64,000 nt of DNA from Cedecea colo. Its GTDB lineage: Bacteria; Pseudomonadota; Gammaproteobacteria; Enterobacterales; Enterobacteriaceae. The number at the start of each line of letters is the position of its first letter. Within the stretch, counting starts at the first letter, position 1. The stretch lies in contig NZ_SOYS01000002.1 of NCBI RefSeq assembly GCF_011808225.1, positions 558,001 to 622,000 of the forward strand, read 5' to 3'. This document shows positions 7,288-17,020 of this stretch, piece by piece. The notes beneath the pieces are model-generated. The model had not been told where the DNA came from. It worked only from the letters and a program-made list of their open reading frames with translations, and did no database searches. Both the position numbers and the translations under genes were made by a program.

Positions 7288-7309
7288 TTTTATTGTGTTG
7301 TCAGGCACA

Positions 7310-8308
7310 TCAGTGAGCGTTAACCACAACCCACATCGGCCCCTGCCCTACCGCATAGCGCCCTTTCTCTTCCAGCAGGCCCTGCACGCCGTTAATCTGG
7401 TATACCGCGATGTGGTGAGATTTCTGTCCCGCCGCAATCAGATATTTACCGCTGCTATCGATATTAAAGCCGCGCGGCTGGGTTTCCGTTGGCTGGTAGC
7501 CTTCAACAGACAGCACGCTACCGTCTTCAGAGACGCTAAAGATAGTGATGATGCTGGCGGTACGATCGCAGGTATAGAGGTGGCGACCGTCTGGCGTGAT
7601 ATGAATATCCGCCGCCCAGCGGGTATCTGCGAAGTCCGGCGGCATGATATCCAGCGTTTGCACACACTCGATTTTGCCGTGCGGATCTTTAAGCTCCCAC
7701 ACGTCAACAGAGCCGTTCAGCTCATTCACGCAGTAGGCGTACTGTTGGTTAGGATGGAAGGCCATATGACGCGGGCCCGCGCCTTCTACCGTCGCCACTT
7801 CAGCCGGATTTTGCGCCACCAGCGCGCCATCGTCAGAGAGCGTAAACAGGCAAATGCGATCCTGTTTCAGGGCCGGCACCCACAGCGTGCGGTTGTCCGG
7901 AGAAATATTGGCCGAGTGGCAGCCTTCGAGGCCTTCCACCAGCGATACGGTCTCGCCCGGCAGGCCATCATCGCCCAGGCTGGTTACGCTGACGCAGCCG
8001 GAATTATAGGAGGCGCTGAACAGGTACTTGCCCTGGTGGTCGGTGGAAATATGCGTCGGGCTGCCCGGCAGCCCGGCGACGCCCGCTTCGGTAAGGCGGC
8101 CATCTTCTGGCGTAATACGCCAGGCCATCACACGAAACTCCGGACGCACGCCTACGTAAAGGAAACGTTTATCCGGACTGATAACCATCGGCTGGACCTG
8201 GCCTGGAACATCGACAACCTGCACCAGTGTGAGTTCGCCCTGTAAATTCAGCGACCAGACGTGGATCTGCTGGCTTTCGGGACTGGCGGTATAGACTGTT
8301 TGTTTCAT
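7310..8308 (-). CDS. pgl: 6-phosphogluconolactonase
   Basis: A 332-residue protein that hydrolyses 6-phosphogluconolactone, the second step of the oxidative pentose phosphate pathway in the cytosol. It is the YbhE-type seven-bladed propeller enzyme; repeated blade motifs such as [46 protein letters not shown] and [12 protein letters not shown] are visible. The start [12 protein letters not shown] at 8308 is preceded by GGGAGGA; the longer open frame to 8389 lacks such a site. It stands alone between ybhC and ybhA as in E. coli, with its terminator now carrying the copy 1 repeat. Confidence 0.97.
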   Translation of the reverse strand: MKQTVYTASPESQQIHVWSLNLQGELTLVQVVDVPGQVQPMVISPDKRFLYVGVRPEFRVMAWRITPEDGRLTEAGVAGLPGSPTHISTDHQGKYLFSASYNSGCVSVTSLGDDGLPGETVSLVEGLEGCHSANISPDNRTLWVPALKQDRICLFTLSDDGALVAQNPAEVATVEGAGPRHMAFHPNQQYAYCVNELNGSVDVWELKDPHGKIECVQTLDIMPPDFADTRWAADIHITPDGRHLYTCDRTASIITIFSVSEDGSVLSVEGYQPTETQPRGFNIDSSGKYLIAAGQKSHHIAVYQINGVQGLLEEKGRYAVGQGPMWVVVNAH

Positions 8309-8449
8309 GTAATTTCGTTCCTCCCAACGTATCGAGTGATAGTCACAAGGGTAGCCCGTTTTGCCGTTTAAGGACGCCATTTTGCACAACGCCCCGGGCG
8401 GTGTACCATCGGCTCAGACCCTGTGACCTGAATTTGACTGGAACCTGAA

Positions 8450-9268
8450 ATGACTTATCGAGTAATCGCCCTTGATCTGGACGGCACCCTGCTAACGCCA
8501 CAAAAAACCATTCTTCCTGAATCACTGAGCGCGTTACAGCGTGCACGCGAAGCAGGATTCAAAGTGGTGATCGTGACCGGTCGCCATCATGTTGCCATCC
8601 ATCCTTTTTATCAGGCACTGGCTTTAGATACACCTGCAATTTGCTGTAATGGCACTTATTTGTATGATTATCTTGCGAATAAGGTCTTAAGTGCCGATCC
8701 GCTGCGGCCTGAACAGGCTATGCAGCTTATTGATTTGCTCAACGTTCATGATGTTCACGGGCTGATGTATGTCGATAACGCCATGCTGTATCAATACCCT
8801 ACCGGCCATGTGCTGCGCACTGAAAAGTGGGCGCTGTCGCTGCCGGAAGCCCAGCGTCCGGTGTTTCGCCAGGTGGATTCCCTGCGTGAAGCGGCATGCG
8901 CCGTGGAGGCAATCTGGAAATTCGCCCTCACCGATGAAAACATTCCTAAACTGCAAGGCTTCGCAAAAACGGTGGAACAGCAGCTGGGGCTGGCCTGTGA
9001 ATGGTCGTGGCACGCTCAGGTAGATGTCGCGCAGAGCGGCAACAGCAAAGGCAAGCGCCTGGCGCAGTGGGTGGAGTCTGAAGGGTTATCTATGGATCAG
9101 GTGATTGCCTTTGGCGATAACTATAACGATCTGAGCATGCTGGAAGCCGCCGGTCTTGGCGTAGCGATGGGCAATGCCGATGAGGCAATTAAAGCCCGCG
9201 CGGACCTGGTGATTGGTACCAATCTTGAAGCGGGCATCGCCGAAACGCTTTACCGGCACCTGCTGTAA
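8450..9268 (+). CDS. ybhA: HAD-family sugar/pyridoxal phosphatase YbhA
   Basis: A 272-residue haloacid-dehalogenase phosphatase of the Cof (type IIB cap) subfamily. Motif I is ALDLDGTLLTP (nucleophile Asp 9, acid Asp 11), motif II VTGR near residue 42, motif III Lys in GNSKGKRL, and motif IV FGDNYNDLSML. The E. coli enzyme dephosphorylates pyridoxal phosphate and fructose-1,6-bisphosphate in vitro and belongs to the cytosol. Its stop abuts the modC stop on the other strand (9268/9269), so the two genes converge with no spacer and no visible terminator. Confidence 0.95.
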   Translation: MTYRVIALDLDGTLLTPQKTILPESLSALQRAREAGFKVVIVTGRHHVAIHPFYQALALDTPAICCNGTYLYDYLANKVLSADPLRPEQAMQLIDLLNVHDVHGLMYVDNAMLYQYPTGHVLRTEKWALSLPEAQRPVFRQVDSLREAACAVEAIWKFALTDENIPKLQGFAKTVEQQLGLACEWSWHAQVDVAQSGNSKGKRLAQWVESEGLSMDQVIAFGDNYNDLSMLEAAGLGVAMGNADEAIKARADLVIGTNLEAGIAETLYRHLL

Positions 9269-10327
9269 TCAGGTCGTTATCGACACGCTTTTGATTTGTG
9301 CATACAGCCACTGGCCGGGTTTGACCGCCAGTTCGTCCCGTGCCCAGGGGCTGATGCGCGCCCAAAGCGTTCTGCCGCCGACTTCCAGCTGCACTTCGGT
9401 CTGCCCGTCGTCGTCAAAGCACTGCATTACTTTTGCCCGCAACACGTTACGAATACTGCTGTTTACCGGCGGCTGCAAAACCAGCGAGACATCTGAAGCC
9501 TGAATGCGAATGCGCAGCGGCGCCTGTAGCGGTTTATCCAGCTTATTCACCCAGATATGCTGGTCGCCCAGCGCCAGGGCTGTCATAGCGTAATGCGGAT
9601 GGTGCTCCATGACGGTGACTTTCAGCACGCTGCTCTGCTGTTCTTTTGGCAGCCACGGATACATAACGCTGCTGCCCCATACTTCTTCGAGATTGCCAAA
9701 AGCTTTTACCTCGCCGCCATCCAGCACCAGCACTTTATCCGCAAGGTGCAGGATTTCTTCCAGCGAGTGGCTGACATACAACATGGGAATATTGATTTCC
9801 CGCGCCAGGCGTTGCAGGTAGGGCAGCAGCTCGCGTTTGCGGGGAATATCAAGCGAGGCCAGCGGTTCATCCAGCAGCAATAGCTCCGGTGATGTCAGCA
9901 GCGCGCGCCCGATTGCCACACGCTGCTTTTCGCCGCCGGACAGGCTCCACGGAAAACGCTCCAGCAAATCCTCTATGCCAAGCAGCGCCACCAGTTTGTC
10001 GAACTGCCCGGCCATATTTCTGTTCATGCCGTACTTAAGATTACCGCGCACGCGATAATGCGGGAAAAGACGCGCGTCCTGGAAGACGTAACCTATACGG
10101 CGCTTTTCCGGCGCCAGAAAGAGGCGTTTTTCAGCATCGCTCAGGATGCGATTGTTGAGCACAATTCTGCCCTGCTGCGGGCGCGTCAAACCGCTGATAG
10201 CGTTTATCAACGAAGTTTTACCCGCGCCGGAAACGCCAAATACCGCCGTAATCCCATCGCCCGGCAAGGTTTCATTAATTGTCAGACGGTGGTCGCCAAG
10301 CGTCTGTACAAAATTAAGCTCCAGCAT
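9269..10327 (-). CDS. modC: Molybdate ABC transporter ATP-binding subunit
   Basis: A 352-residue ATPase that powers molybdate import with ModB. Walker [10 protein letters not shown] is at residues 31-39, the signature LSGGEKQR near 128, Walker [13 protein letters not shown] follows, then the H-loop in YVSHSLEE. The last 60-70 residues form the Mop oxyanion-binding domain ([35 protein letters not shown]) typical of ModC. Its ATG overlaps the modB stop (TAATG), so it is translationally coupled in modABC. Expression follows the ModE operator upstream of modA. Confidence 0.98.
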   Translation of the reverse strand: MLELNFVQTLGDHRLTINETLPGDGITAVFGVSGAGKTSLINAISGLTRPQQGRIVLNNRILSDAEKRLFLAPEKRRIGYVFQDARLFPHYRVRGNLKYGMNRNMAGQFDKLVALLGIEDLLERFPWSLSGGEKQRVAIGRALLTSPELLLLDEPLASLDIPRKRELLPYLQRLAREINIPMLYVSHSLEEILHLADKVLVLDGGEVKAFGNLEEVWGSSVMYPWLPKEQQSSVLKVTVMEHHPHYAMTALALGDQHIWVNKLDKPLQAPLRIRIQASDVSLVLQPPVNSSIRNVLRAKVMQCFDDDGQTEVQLEVGGRTLWARISPWARDELAVKPGQWLYAQIKSVSITT

Positions 10328-11019
10328 TATATCGCCCCTGTCCGTTTACGGCTCTGACGGGCCAGCCACTCCGCCGCCAGCAATGACACCAGCGCCAGCA
10401 CGATGGAAATCATACACAGACGGGCTGCGGCGCTTTCGCCGCCGGGGATTTGAATCAGGGTATACATTGCAGAAGGGATGGTGCGCGTCTCGCCAGGAAT
10501 GTTGGATACGAAGGTGATAGTCGCGCCAAATTCACCCAGCGAGCGGGCAAAGGCCAGCACCGTTCCGGCGATAATTCCCGGCAAGGTGAGCGGCAAGGTA
10601 ATAGTGCAAAAGACTCTCCAGCGTCCGGCGCCCAGCGTGCGGGCAGCCTGCTCAAGCTTCATATCCACGCCTTCCAGCGCCAGGCGAATCGCCCGCACCA
10701 TCAGCGGGAAGGACATAACCGCAGCCGCCAGTACCGCGCCACGCCAGCTAAACGCGAACGTGATGCCAAACACATCGTATAGCCACTCCCCGATAAAACC
10801 GCGTCGCCCCATGGCAATCAACAGTAAATAGCCAACCACTACGGGCGGCAATACCAGGGGGAGATGAATAAGGCTGTCGAGCAAGGCTTTGCCCGGGAAG
10901 CGGCATCGCACCAGCACCCAGGCAAAGAAGATCCCAAAAGGAAGGCTAAACAGCACCGCAAGGGTCGAGACTTTCAGGCTCAGCAATACCGCCTGCCATT
11001 CGGGATCGGTCAATAACAT
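10327..11019 (-). CDS. modB: Molybdate ABC transporter permease
   Basis: A 230-residue inner-membrane permease with five or so hydrophobic segments. It carries the EAA loop ([22 protein letters not shown]), which contacts ModC. It forms the ModB2C2 channel that receives molybdate from ModA. Stop and start codons overlap modC and modA by one base each. Length matches E. coli (229). Confidence 0.98.
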   Translation of the reverse strand: MLLTDPEWQAVLLSLKVSTLAVLFSLPFGIFFAWVLVRCRFPGKALLDSLIHLPLVLPPVVVGYLLLIAMGRRGFIGEWLYDVFGITFAFSWRGAVLAAAVMSFPLMVRAIRLALEGVDMKLEQAARTLGAGRWRVFCTITLPLTLPGIIAGTVLAFARSLGEFGATITFVSNIPGETRTIPSAMYTLIQIPGGESAAARLCMISIVLALVSLLAAEWLARQSRKRTGAI

Positions 11020-11792
11020 TATTTGGTCGTAAATCCGTAACGTTGGAAGATAGCTGCCGCTTCCGGTCCTTGCAGATAGCCATAGAATGCGGTAACGGTT
11101 GGGTTATCGTGGCCTTTTACAATCGCGATAGGGTATTCCACTTTTTTATGGGAGTCTTCCGGGAAGGTGCCCACCACTTTCACGCCTTTGCTGGCAACGG
11201 CGTCGGAGCCGTAGACAATACCCAGTGGCGCTTCATCTCGCTCAACCAGCGCCAGCGCGCCGCGCACGTCTTCTGCAGGCGCAAGTTTAGGGGATAACGT
11301 CTCCCACGCGCCCAGTTTTTGCAGCGCTTCTTTGGCATAAATCCCGGCCGGTACATGGTCAGGATCGCCCACGGCCAGACGCCCGCCTTTCAGCAACGCT
11401 GTCCAGTCGGTTTTGGCGTTAATCGCCACATCGCCAGTTTTGCTCTCTTTTGGCGCAACGACCACCAGGCTGTTGCCAAGCAGCGTTTCGCGAGTATCCG
11501 TTTTAATCGCGTCTTTACTTACCGCGTAATCCATCCATTTCTGATCGGCAGAAATGAATAAATCCGCAGGCGCACCCGCTTCGATTTGACGCGCCAGGGT
11601 GGAAGAAGAGGCAAAAGAAGACGCCACTTCGACGTTTTTCCCTTTTTGATACTGCGCGGCAATGTCCTGCATCGCATTAGTTAACGATGCCGCGGCGAAC
11701 ACGGTAATTTTGCTGTTAGCGGCAAATGCCTGGCCTGCCAGACTGACGCTCAACGCTGCGCCAAATGCGAGACGTACCCACTGCTTAGTCAT
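11019..11792 (-). CDS. modA: Periplasmic molybdate-binding protein
   Basis: A 257-residue protein. Residues 1-24 form a signal peptide ending AGQAFA|AN. The mature protein has the ModA signature ITVFAAASLTNAMQDIA and the oxyanion-site segment SSFASSSTLARQIEAGAPADLFISAD, where serines and backbone amides coordinate molybdate or tungstate. Start ATG 11792 is chosen from the signal peptide; the frame is open upstream to 11987 but that would run through the operator. First gene of modABC, with a ModE box 20-46 bp upstream. Confidence 0.98.
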   Translation of the reverse strand: MTKQWVRLAFGAALSVSLAGQAFAANSKITVFAAASLTNAMQDIAAQYQKGKNVEVASSFASSSTLARQIEAGAPADLFISADQKWMDYAVSKDAIKTDTRETLLGNSLVVVAPKESKTGDVAINAKTDWTALLKGGRLAVGDPDHVPAGIYAKEALQKLGAWETLSPKLAPAEDVRGALALVERDEAPLGIVYGSDAVASKGVKVVGTFPEDSHKKVEYPIAIVKGHDNPTVTAFYGYLQGPEAAAIFQRYGFTTK

Positions 11793-11811
11793 GTTATTAC
11801 TCCATTGAGTT

Positions 11812-11838
11812 TCGTTATGTCCGCGGTAATATAACGAT
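11812..11838 (-). promoter_or_regulatory. ModE operator upstream of modA
   Basis: An imperfect palindrome, TCGTTATGT then six to eight bases then TAATATAACGA, matches the ModE box form CGnTATAT...ATATAnCG. It lies just ahead of the modA start. ModE bound to molybdate represses modABC; modE itself is encoded 0.6 kb away. Confidence 0.8.
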
Positions 11839-11892
11839 ACTGCGCAAGAAGATACAAATATTATCGGCAGAAAAAGAAAGGTCTTTAACAAG

Positions 11893-12085
11893 AAACGCCC
11901 GCATAAGCGGGCGTTGCAGACTGATGATAAACTCTCAACCAACACAGGCTGAACGTATATCTCCGAATAAAAAATAACCAAAATCAACGAGTTAATTTGC
12001 GGCTGATAACCACAAAGAAGGAAAAATCACGCTTTTTCCTTCTTTGTCAGCAAACTAAAACGCCCGCATAAGCGGGCGTTGCAGA
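11893..12085 (-). repeat. Terminator-associated MITE-like element, copy 2
   Basis: A 137-bp element (11921-12057) lies between 28-bp perfect direct repeats (11893-11920 and 12058-12085), each with the hairpin ACGCCCGC / GCGGGCGT. It shares the terminal and long-hairpin sequences of copy 1. The internal palindrome is decayed (AAATCAACGAGTTAATTT). It sits between acrZ and modA, both on the minus strand; the long-hairpin end faces acrZ. The distal duplicate is 100 bp upstream of modA, so the insertion moved acrZ and modA apart. Confidence 0.9.
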
Positions 12086-12086
12086 A

Positions 12087-12236
12087 TCAATGCTGTTGTT
12101 TTGGCTGGTCGCGGTGACCGACTTTTGAGAAGACGTTGAAGACTTCACCCAATCCGTAGATCAAACCAAGGATCACTGCCATTACTACCGGCACCATGAT
12201 CACGGCAAATGCCAAACTTTTCAATAACTCTAACAT
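12087..12236 (-). CDS. acrZ: AcrZ, small membrane protein of the AcrB efflux pump
   Basis: A 49-residue inner-membrane protein, [20 protein letters not shown] then a second part of the helix and [18 protein letters not shown], the same as E. coli AcrZ in layout. AcrZ binds AcrB and changes its substrate preference. It is too short for many gene finders but the match and position beside modE/modA are diagnostic. Its stop is 1 bp from the first terminator duplicate of copy 2. Confidence 0.95.
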   Translation of the reverse strand: MLELLKSLAFAVIMVPVVMAVILGLIYGLGEVFNVFSKVGHRDQPKQQH

Positions 12237-12365
12237 GATTGCCTCAGGTGAAAAGTAAGAGTAACTATTCTAACGGCCCGACAGAAAAACGCACTGTCCT
12301 TTTGTGCCATTTGCCCCCATCGCCGCAATAGAGGAAAATGGCATTTTTCCTTGTCCGGAGAGGAT

Positions 12366-13157
12366 ATGCAGGCTGAAATATTACTCACGCTAAAGCTCCA
12401 GCAGCGGTTGTTCGCCGATCCACGCCGCATTGCGTTACTTAAACAGATACAACATACCGGCTCTATTAGTCAGGGTGCGAAGCTTGCGGGCATCAGCTAT
12501 AAAAGCGCCTGGGACGCCATCAATGAAATGAACCAGCTTACCGATGACACGCTGGTTGAACGCGTCACCGGCGGTAAAGGCGGCGGCGGCGCTGTCGTCA
12601 CCCGCTACGGTGAGCGGTTGATTCAGCTCTATGAATTGCTGGCGCAAATCCAGCAGAAGGCGTTTGACGTGCTGCGCGATGATAATCTGCCGCTCGACAG
12701 CCTTCTCGCGGCAATTTCCCGTTTCTCCCTGCAAACCAGCGCCCGCAATCAGCTATTTGGCACGGTGCTCCATCGCGATAGCGAGCAGGTTCAGCAGCAC
12801 GTTGATATTTTACTGGCCGATGGCGTCACCCGTCTGAAGGCAGCCATCACCCGGGGAAGCGCTGAACGTTTAAGCCTGAACGAAGGCAAAGACGTGCTGG
12901 TGTTAATTAAAGCGCCGTGGGTGGAACTCACTACCGATGAAACCCGCGCCAGCCACGCGGATAACCGCCTGCGGGGCACCGTGCAAAGCATTCAACAAGG
13001 TGCGGAACAAAGCGAAGTGCTGGTCCATCTTCCGGATGGGCAAACGCTGTGCGCTACCGTGCCAAACAGCGTGGTGGAACATCAGCGTCTGGCAGAAGGC
13101 TCTGAGGTCGTAGCATTTTTTAATGCCGACCGCGTGATTATCGCCACGCTGTGCTGA
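12366..13157 (+). CDS. modE: Molybdate-responsive transcription regulator
   Basis: A 263-residue regulator: an N-terminal winged helix (SISQGAKLAGISYKSAWDAINEMNQL, residues about 33-60, wing GGKGGGGAVVTRYG) and two C-terminal Mop molybdate-binding domains (the first from SARNQLFGTV, the second ending AFFNADRVIIATLC). Start ATG 12366 gives MQAEILLTLKLQQ as in E. coli and follows GGAGAGGAT; an in-frame ATG five codons earlier is less likely. It is divergent from acrZ-modABC and followed after 75 bp by modF. Confidence 0.97.
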   Translation: MQAEILLTLKLQQRLFADPRRIALLKQIQHTGSISQGAKLAGISYKSAWDAINEMNQLTDDTLVERVTGGKGGGGAVVTRYGERLIQLYELLAQIQQKAFDVLRDDNLPLDSLLAAISRFSLQTSARNQLFGTVLHRDSEQVQQHVDILLADGVTRLKAAITRGSAERLSLNEGKDVLVLIKAPWVELTTDETRASHADNRLRGTVQSIQQGAEQSEVLVHLPDGQTLCATVPNSVVEHQRLAEGSEVVAFFNADRVIIATLC

Positions 13158-13232
13158 ATGGTTGCGGCGAATTGACAAACGCGCAGACAATCCGTAATTC
13201 TGGGGTTATCACTGCAAAAAATGGGATAACAC

Positions 13233-14711
13233 ATGTCTGCGTTGCAAATTTCGCAAGGGTCTTTTCGCCTGAGCGACACACAAACTCTTACTCTCAATGA
13301 CTTAACCATTAATGCGGGGGAAAGCTGGGCGTTTGTCGGAGCAAACGGCAGCGGGAAATCTTCGCTTGCCCGCGCGCTGGCAGGCTCGCTGCCATTGCTG
13401 AAAGGCAAGCGTGAATGTACTTTCCCACGTATAGCACATCTTTCTTTTGAACAACTTCAGAAGCTGGTGAGCGAAGAATGGCAGCGTAATAACACCGACC
13501 TGCTCAGCCCCGACGAAGATGACACCGGCCGCACCACCGCAGAAATTATTCAGGAAACGCTCAAAGACCCGGCACGCTGCGAAAAGCTGGCGGGGCTTTT
13601 TGGCATCCAGCACCTGCTGACGCGCCGTTTTAAATACCTTTCCACCGGTGAAACGCGCAAGACATTGCTTTGTCAGGCGCTGATGCCGGAGCCAGATTTA
13701 CTGATTCTCGACGAACCCTTTGACGGGCTGGATGTGCAATCTCGCGAACAGCTCGCTGGCTTATTAGGCGAACTCAGCGCCCAGGGATACACGCTGGTGC
13801 TGGTATTAAATCGTTTTGATGAAATTCCTGACTTTGTACAGCATGCAGGCGTGCTGGCCGACTGTACGTTGATTGAAACCGGCGAGAAGAAAAAGCTGCT
13901 TGAGCAGGCGTTAATTGCGCAGCTTGCACATAGCGAGAAGCTGGCGGGCGTAGCGCTACCGGAGGCTGACGACCCGAGCGCCCGCTATACGCTGCCGGAA
14001 GGCGAGCCGCGCATTATTCTGCGTAATGGCGTAGTGGAATATAACGACCGCCCTGTTCTGCACAACCTTTCCTGGACCGTGAATCCTGGCGAACACTGGC
14101 AAATCGTCGGCCCGAACGGCGCGGGTAAATCAACGCTGCTAAGCCTGGTGACGGGCGATCATCCGCAGGGCTACAGCAACGATCTGACGCTATTTGGTCG
14201 CCGACGCGGCAGCGGCGAAACCATCTGGGATATTAAAAAACATATCGGCTACGTCAGCAGCAGCCTGCATCTGGAATATCGCGTCAGCACCTCGGTACGC
14301 AACGTTATTCTCTCAGGATTTTTCGACTCCATCGGCATCTACCAGGCCGTGTCCGATCGCCAGCACAAGCTCACCCGCGAGTGGCTGCATATGCTCGGTA
14401 TGGACAACGCCATCGCCGACGCGCCTTTCCACAGCCTGTCATGGGGCCAACAGCGGCTGGCGCTTATCGCCCGTGCGCTGGTTAAGCACCCTACTCTGCT
14501 GATTCTTGATGAGCCGCTACAGGGGCTTGATCCGCTTAACCGCCAGCTGGTGCGCCGTTTTGTGGATATTCTGATTGGCGAAGGGGAAACCCAATTGCTG
14601 TTTGTTTCACACCATGCTGAAGATGCGCCGGAGTGTATTACGAAGCGATTAACTTTCCTGGCCGATGGCGATGCGTATCGCTATGAATTTGAGGATTTAT
14701 CCCCGCGTTAA
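13233..14711 (+). CDS. modF: ModF, double ABC ATPase
   Basis: A 492-residue protein with two ATP-binding cassettes. The first has Walker A GANGSGKSS (residues 36-44), signature LSTGETRK and Walker B LLILDEPFDGLD. The second has GPNGAGKST, LSWGQQRL and LLILDEPLQGLD. It has no membrane segments. It is co-transcribed with modE in E. coli, but its substrate and role in molybdenum handling are not settled; it was once called PhrA because of a photoreactivation claim. Followed by a strong terminator at 14721. Confidence 0.96.
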   Translation: MSALQISQGSFRLSDTQTLTLNDLTINAGESWAFVGANGSGKSSLARALAGSLPLLKGKRECTFPRIAHLSFEQLQKLVSEEWQRNNTDLLSPDEDDTGRTTAEIIQETLKDPARCEKLAGLFGIQHLLTRRFKYLSTGETRKTLLCQALMPEPDLLILDEPFDGLDVQSREQLAGLLGELSAQGYTLVLVLNRFDEIPDFVQHAGVLADCTLIETGEKKKLLEQALIAQLAHSEKLAGVALPEADDPSARYTLPEGEPRIILRNGVVEYNDRPVLHNLSWTVNPGEHWQIVGPNGAGKSTLLSLVTGDHPQGYSNDLTLFGRRRGSGETIWDIKKHIGYVSSSLHLEYRVSTSVRNVILSGFFDSIGIYQAVSDRQHKLTREWLHMLGMDNAIADAPFHSLSWGQQRLALIARALVKHPTLLILDEPLQGLDPLNRQLVRRFVDILIGEGETQLLFVSHHAEDAPECITKRLTFLADGDAYRYEFEDLSPR

Positions 14712-14720
14712 TTTCCTGCT

Positions 14721-14753
14721 AAAGTGGCGCGCGTACACCTGCGCCACTTTTCT
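14721..14753 (+). terminator. modEF terminator
   Basis: A ten-base stem AAAGTGGCGC / GCGCCACTTT with a ten-base loop is followed by T-rich sequence, 10 bp after the modF stop. Unlike five other gene ends in the window, it has no inserted repeat. Confidence 0.85.
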
Positions 14754-14851
14754 CGCCTTTCCTCGCTAAATTCAGACAACCCGCAAAATCAATCAGGCTT
14801 ATAGTTGTTTTATAATCGTTTTTTCCCGCAGGGAATTTTGGGTCACCGCCT

Positions 14852-14980
14852 GTGTAAACGATTCCACTAATTTATCATATGTCACACTTTTCGCATCTCT
14901 GTTATGCTATGTTTAATACATACCATAGCCGTAATGGAGCGAAATATGAGAGTTCTGGTAACAGGTGGTAGCGGTTACAT
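14852..14980 (+). promoter_or_regulatory. gal operon control region: OE, CRP site, P1/P2, OI
   Basis: GTGTAAACGATTCCAC at 14852-14867 is the external gal operator, identical to E. coli. TGTCACACT at about 14880-14888 is the CRP half site. TATGCT (14903) and TATGTT (14908) correspond to the -10 elements of P2 and P1. GTGGTAGCGGTTACAT at 14965-14980 inside galE is the internal operator. The operators are 113 bp apart centre to centre, the spacing needed for the GalR-HU repression loop. Regulation by GalR, GalS and cAMP-CRP is inferred from this conservation. Confidence 0.9.
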
Positions 14981-15962
14981 TGGCAGTCATACCTGCGTGC
15001 AGCTACTGCAAAATGGTCACGATGTCGTCATTCTGGATAATCTGTGTAACAGCAAACGCAGTGTGCTGCCGGCGATCGAACGTCTCGGCGGCAAACGTCC
15101 GCTGTTTATTGATGGCGATATTCGCGATGAAGGCCTGCTGGCTGAAATTTTCCATGATTACCAGATTGACGCAGTAATCCATTTTGCCGGGCTTAAGGCC
15201 GTAGGTGAATCGGTTAACAAACCACTGGAATATTACGACAACAACGTGACCGGGACGCTACGCCTGATTTCTGCAATGCGCGCGGCTAACGTGACTAACT
15301 TTATCTTCAGCTCCTCGGCTACCGTTTACGGCGATCAGCCGCAAATCCCTTACGTTGAAAGCTTCCCGACCGGCACGCCTGCAAGTCCCTATGGCCGCAG
15401 CAAGCTGATGGTTGAACAAATTCTTACGGACCTGCAAAAAGCACAGCCGAACTGGAGCGTGGCCTTGCTGCGTTACTTCAACCCGGTTGGCGCGCATCCA
15501 TCAGGTGATATGGGGGAAGACCCACAGGGCATTCCAAATAACCTGATGCCGTATATCGCCCAGGTCGCCGTTGGGCGTCGTGACTCTTTGGCCATATTTG
15601 GCAACGACTATCCCACCGACGACGGTACAGGCGTACGTGATTATATCCACGTGATGGACCTGGCCGACGGTCACGTTGCCGCTATGCAAACGCTGCATGG
15701 CCAGCCTGGCGTGCATATTTATAACCTCGGCGCAGGCGTTGGCAGCAGCGTGCTGGACGTGGTCAACGCGTTCAGCAAAGCGTGCGGCAAGCCGGTAAAT
15801 TACCACTTCGCGCCGCGCCGAGATGGCGATCTGCCCGCTTACTGGGCCGATGCGACCAAAGCAGATAAAGAACTTAACTGGCGTGTCAGCCGTACGCTGC
15901 AGGAAATGGCAGATGATACGTGGCGCTGGCAGTCCCGCCATCCTCAAGGTTATCCGGATTAA
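14946..15962 (+). CDS. galE: UDP-glucose 4-epimerase
   Basis: A 338-residue cytosolic enzyme, the same length as in E. coli, interconverting UDP-galactose and UDP-glucose with bound NAD. The nucleotide motif GGSGYIG is at residues 7-13, SSSATVYG carries the catalytic Ser, and YGRSK holds the catalytic Tyr and Lys (Tyr about 149). ATG 14946 follows ATGGAGCG; the longer open frame to 14904 would start inside the promoter. First gene of galETKM; the internal operator lies in its first codons. Confidence 0.98.
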   Translation: MRVLVTGGSGYIGSHTCVQLLQNGHDVVILDNLCNSKRSVLPAIERLGGKRPLFIDGDIRDEGLLAEIFHDYQIDAVIHFAGLKAVGESVNKPLEYYDNNVTGTLRLISAMRAANVTNFIFSSSATVYGDQPQIPYVESFPTGTPASPYGRSKLMVEQILTDLQKAQPNWSVALLRYFNPVGAHPSGDMGEDPQGIPNNLMPYIAQVAVGRRDSLAIFGNDYPTDDGTGVRDYIHVMDLADGHVAAMQTLHGQPGVHIYNLGAGVGSSVLDVVNAFSKACGKPVNYHFAPRRDGDLPAYWADATKADKELNWRVSRTLQEMADDTWRWQSRHPQGYPD

Positions 15963-15971
15963 GGAAAAATG

Positions 15972-17018
15972 ATGGAGCAGTTTAACCCGGTGGATCATCC
16001 ACATCGTCGTTATAATCCCCTGACGGGTCAATGGATTCTGGTTTCTCCGCATCGCGCTAAGCGCCCCTGGCAGGGAGCGCAGGAAACCCCTTCGCAGGAG
16101 ACTTTGCCGACACACGATCCGGACTGTTTTTTGTGCCCCGGTAATACCCGTGTCACCGGCGATAAAAATCCGCAATATACCGGCACCTTTGTTTTCACTA
16201 ACGATTTTGCCGCGCTGATGACAGATACGCCGGATGCACCGGCAAGCGGCGATCCGCTGATGCGTTGCGAAAGCGCGCGCGGCACCAGCCGGGTGATCTG
16301 TTTTTCTCCCGATCACAGCAAAACGCTACCACAGCTTTCTGTTCCCGCCCTTGAAGAAGTGGTGAAAACCTGGCAACAGCAGACGGCGGATCTCGGTAAA
16401 ACCTGGCCGTGGGTGCAGGTATTTGAGAATAAGGGTGCGGCGATGGGCTGCTCCAATCCACATCCGCACGGTCAGATTTGGGCGAACAGTTTTCTGCCAA
16501 ATGAAGTGGCGCGCGAAGATGTATTGCAGCGCGAATACTTTGCCCGGCAGGACTCGCCCATGCTCGTCGATTACACACAGCGCGAGCTGAAAGACGGCAG
16601 CCGTACCGTGGTGGAAACCGAACACTGGCTGGCCGTTGTGCCGTACTGGGCCGCCTGGCCGTTCGAAACGCTGCTGCTGCCAAAAGCGCATGTGCTGCGT
16701 ATCACCGATCTGAGCGCAGAACAAAGCAGCGATCTGGCGCTGGCGCTGAAAAAACTGACCAGCCGCTACGACAATCTTTTCCAGTGTTCCTTCCCTTATT
16801 CCATGGGCTGGCACGGCGCGCCGTTTAACGGCGAAAGCAACGACCACTGGCAGCTGCACGCGCACTTCTATCCGCCGCTGCTGCGAAGCGCCTCGGTGCG
16901 CAAATTTATGGTCGGCTACGAAATGCTGGCTGAAACCCAACGTGATTTAACCGCAGAGCAAGCCGCAGAACGCTTGCGTGCCGTTTCCGACGTCCACTTT
17001 CGCCAATCGGGAGTTTAA
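15972..17018 (+). CDS. galT: Galactose-1-phosphate uridylyltransferase
   Basis: A 348-residue Leloir-pathway enzyme that moves UMP between UDP-glucose and galactose-1-phosphate. The active-site motif NPHPHGQIW is visible, with the second His as nucleophile. Zinc- and iron-binding Cys and His residues are present ([18 protein letters not shown]). Two tandem ATGs exist (15969 and 15972); the second is preferred because it gives better spacing from AAGGAA and the E. coli length. Nine bases separate it from galE. Confidence 0.97.
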   Translation: MEQFNPVDHPHRRYNPLTGQWILVSPHRAKRPWQGAQETPSQETLPTHDPDCFLCPGNTRVTGDKNPQYTGTFVFTNDFAALMTDTPDAPASGDPLMRCESARGTSRVICFSPDHSKTLPQLSVPALEEVVKTWQQQTADLGKTWPWVQVFENKGAAMGCSNPHPHGQIWANSFLPNEVAREDVLQREYFARQDSPMLVDYTQRELKDGSRTVVETEHWLAVVPYWAAWPFETLLLPKAHVLRITDLSAEQSSDLALALKKLTSRYDNLFQCSFPYSMGWHGAPFNGESNDHWQLHAHFYPPLLRSASVRKFMVGYEMLAETQRDLTAEQAAERLRAVSDVHFRQSGV

Positions 17019-17020
17019 AA

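Noticed and set aside
7295-8245. 316-codon open frame antisense to pgl
   Set aside because: It is a shadow of pgl on the other strand; pgl matches its family along its length and has a ribosome binding site, this frame does not.
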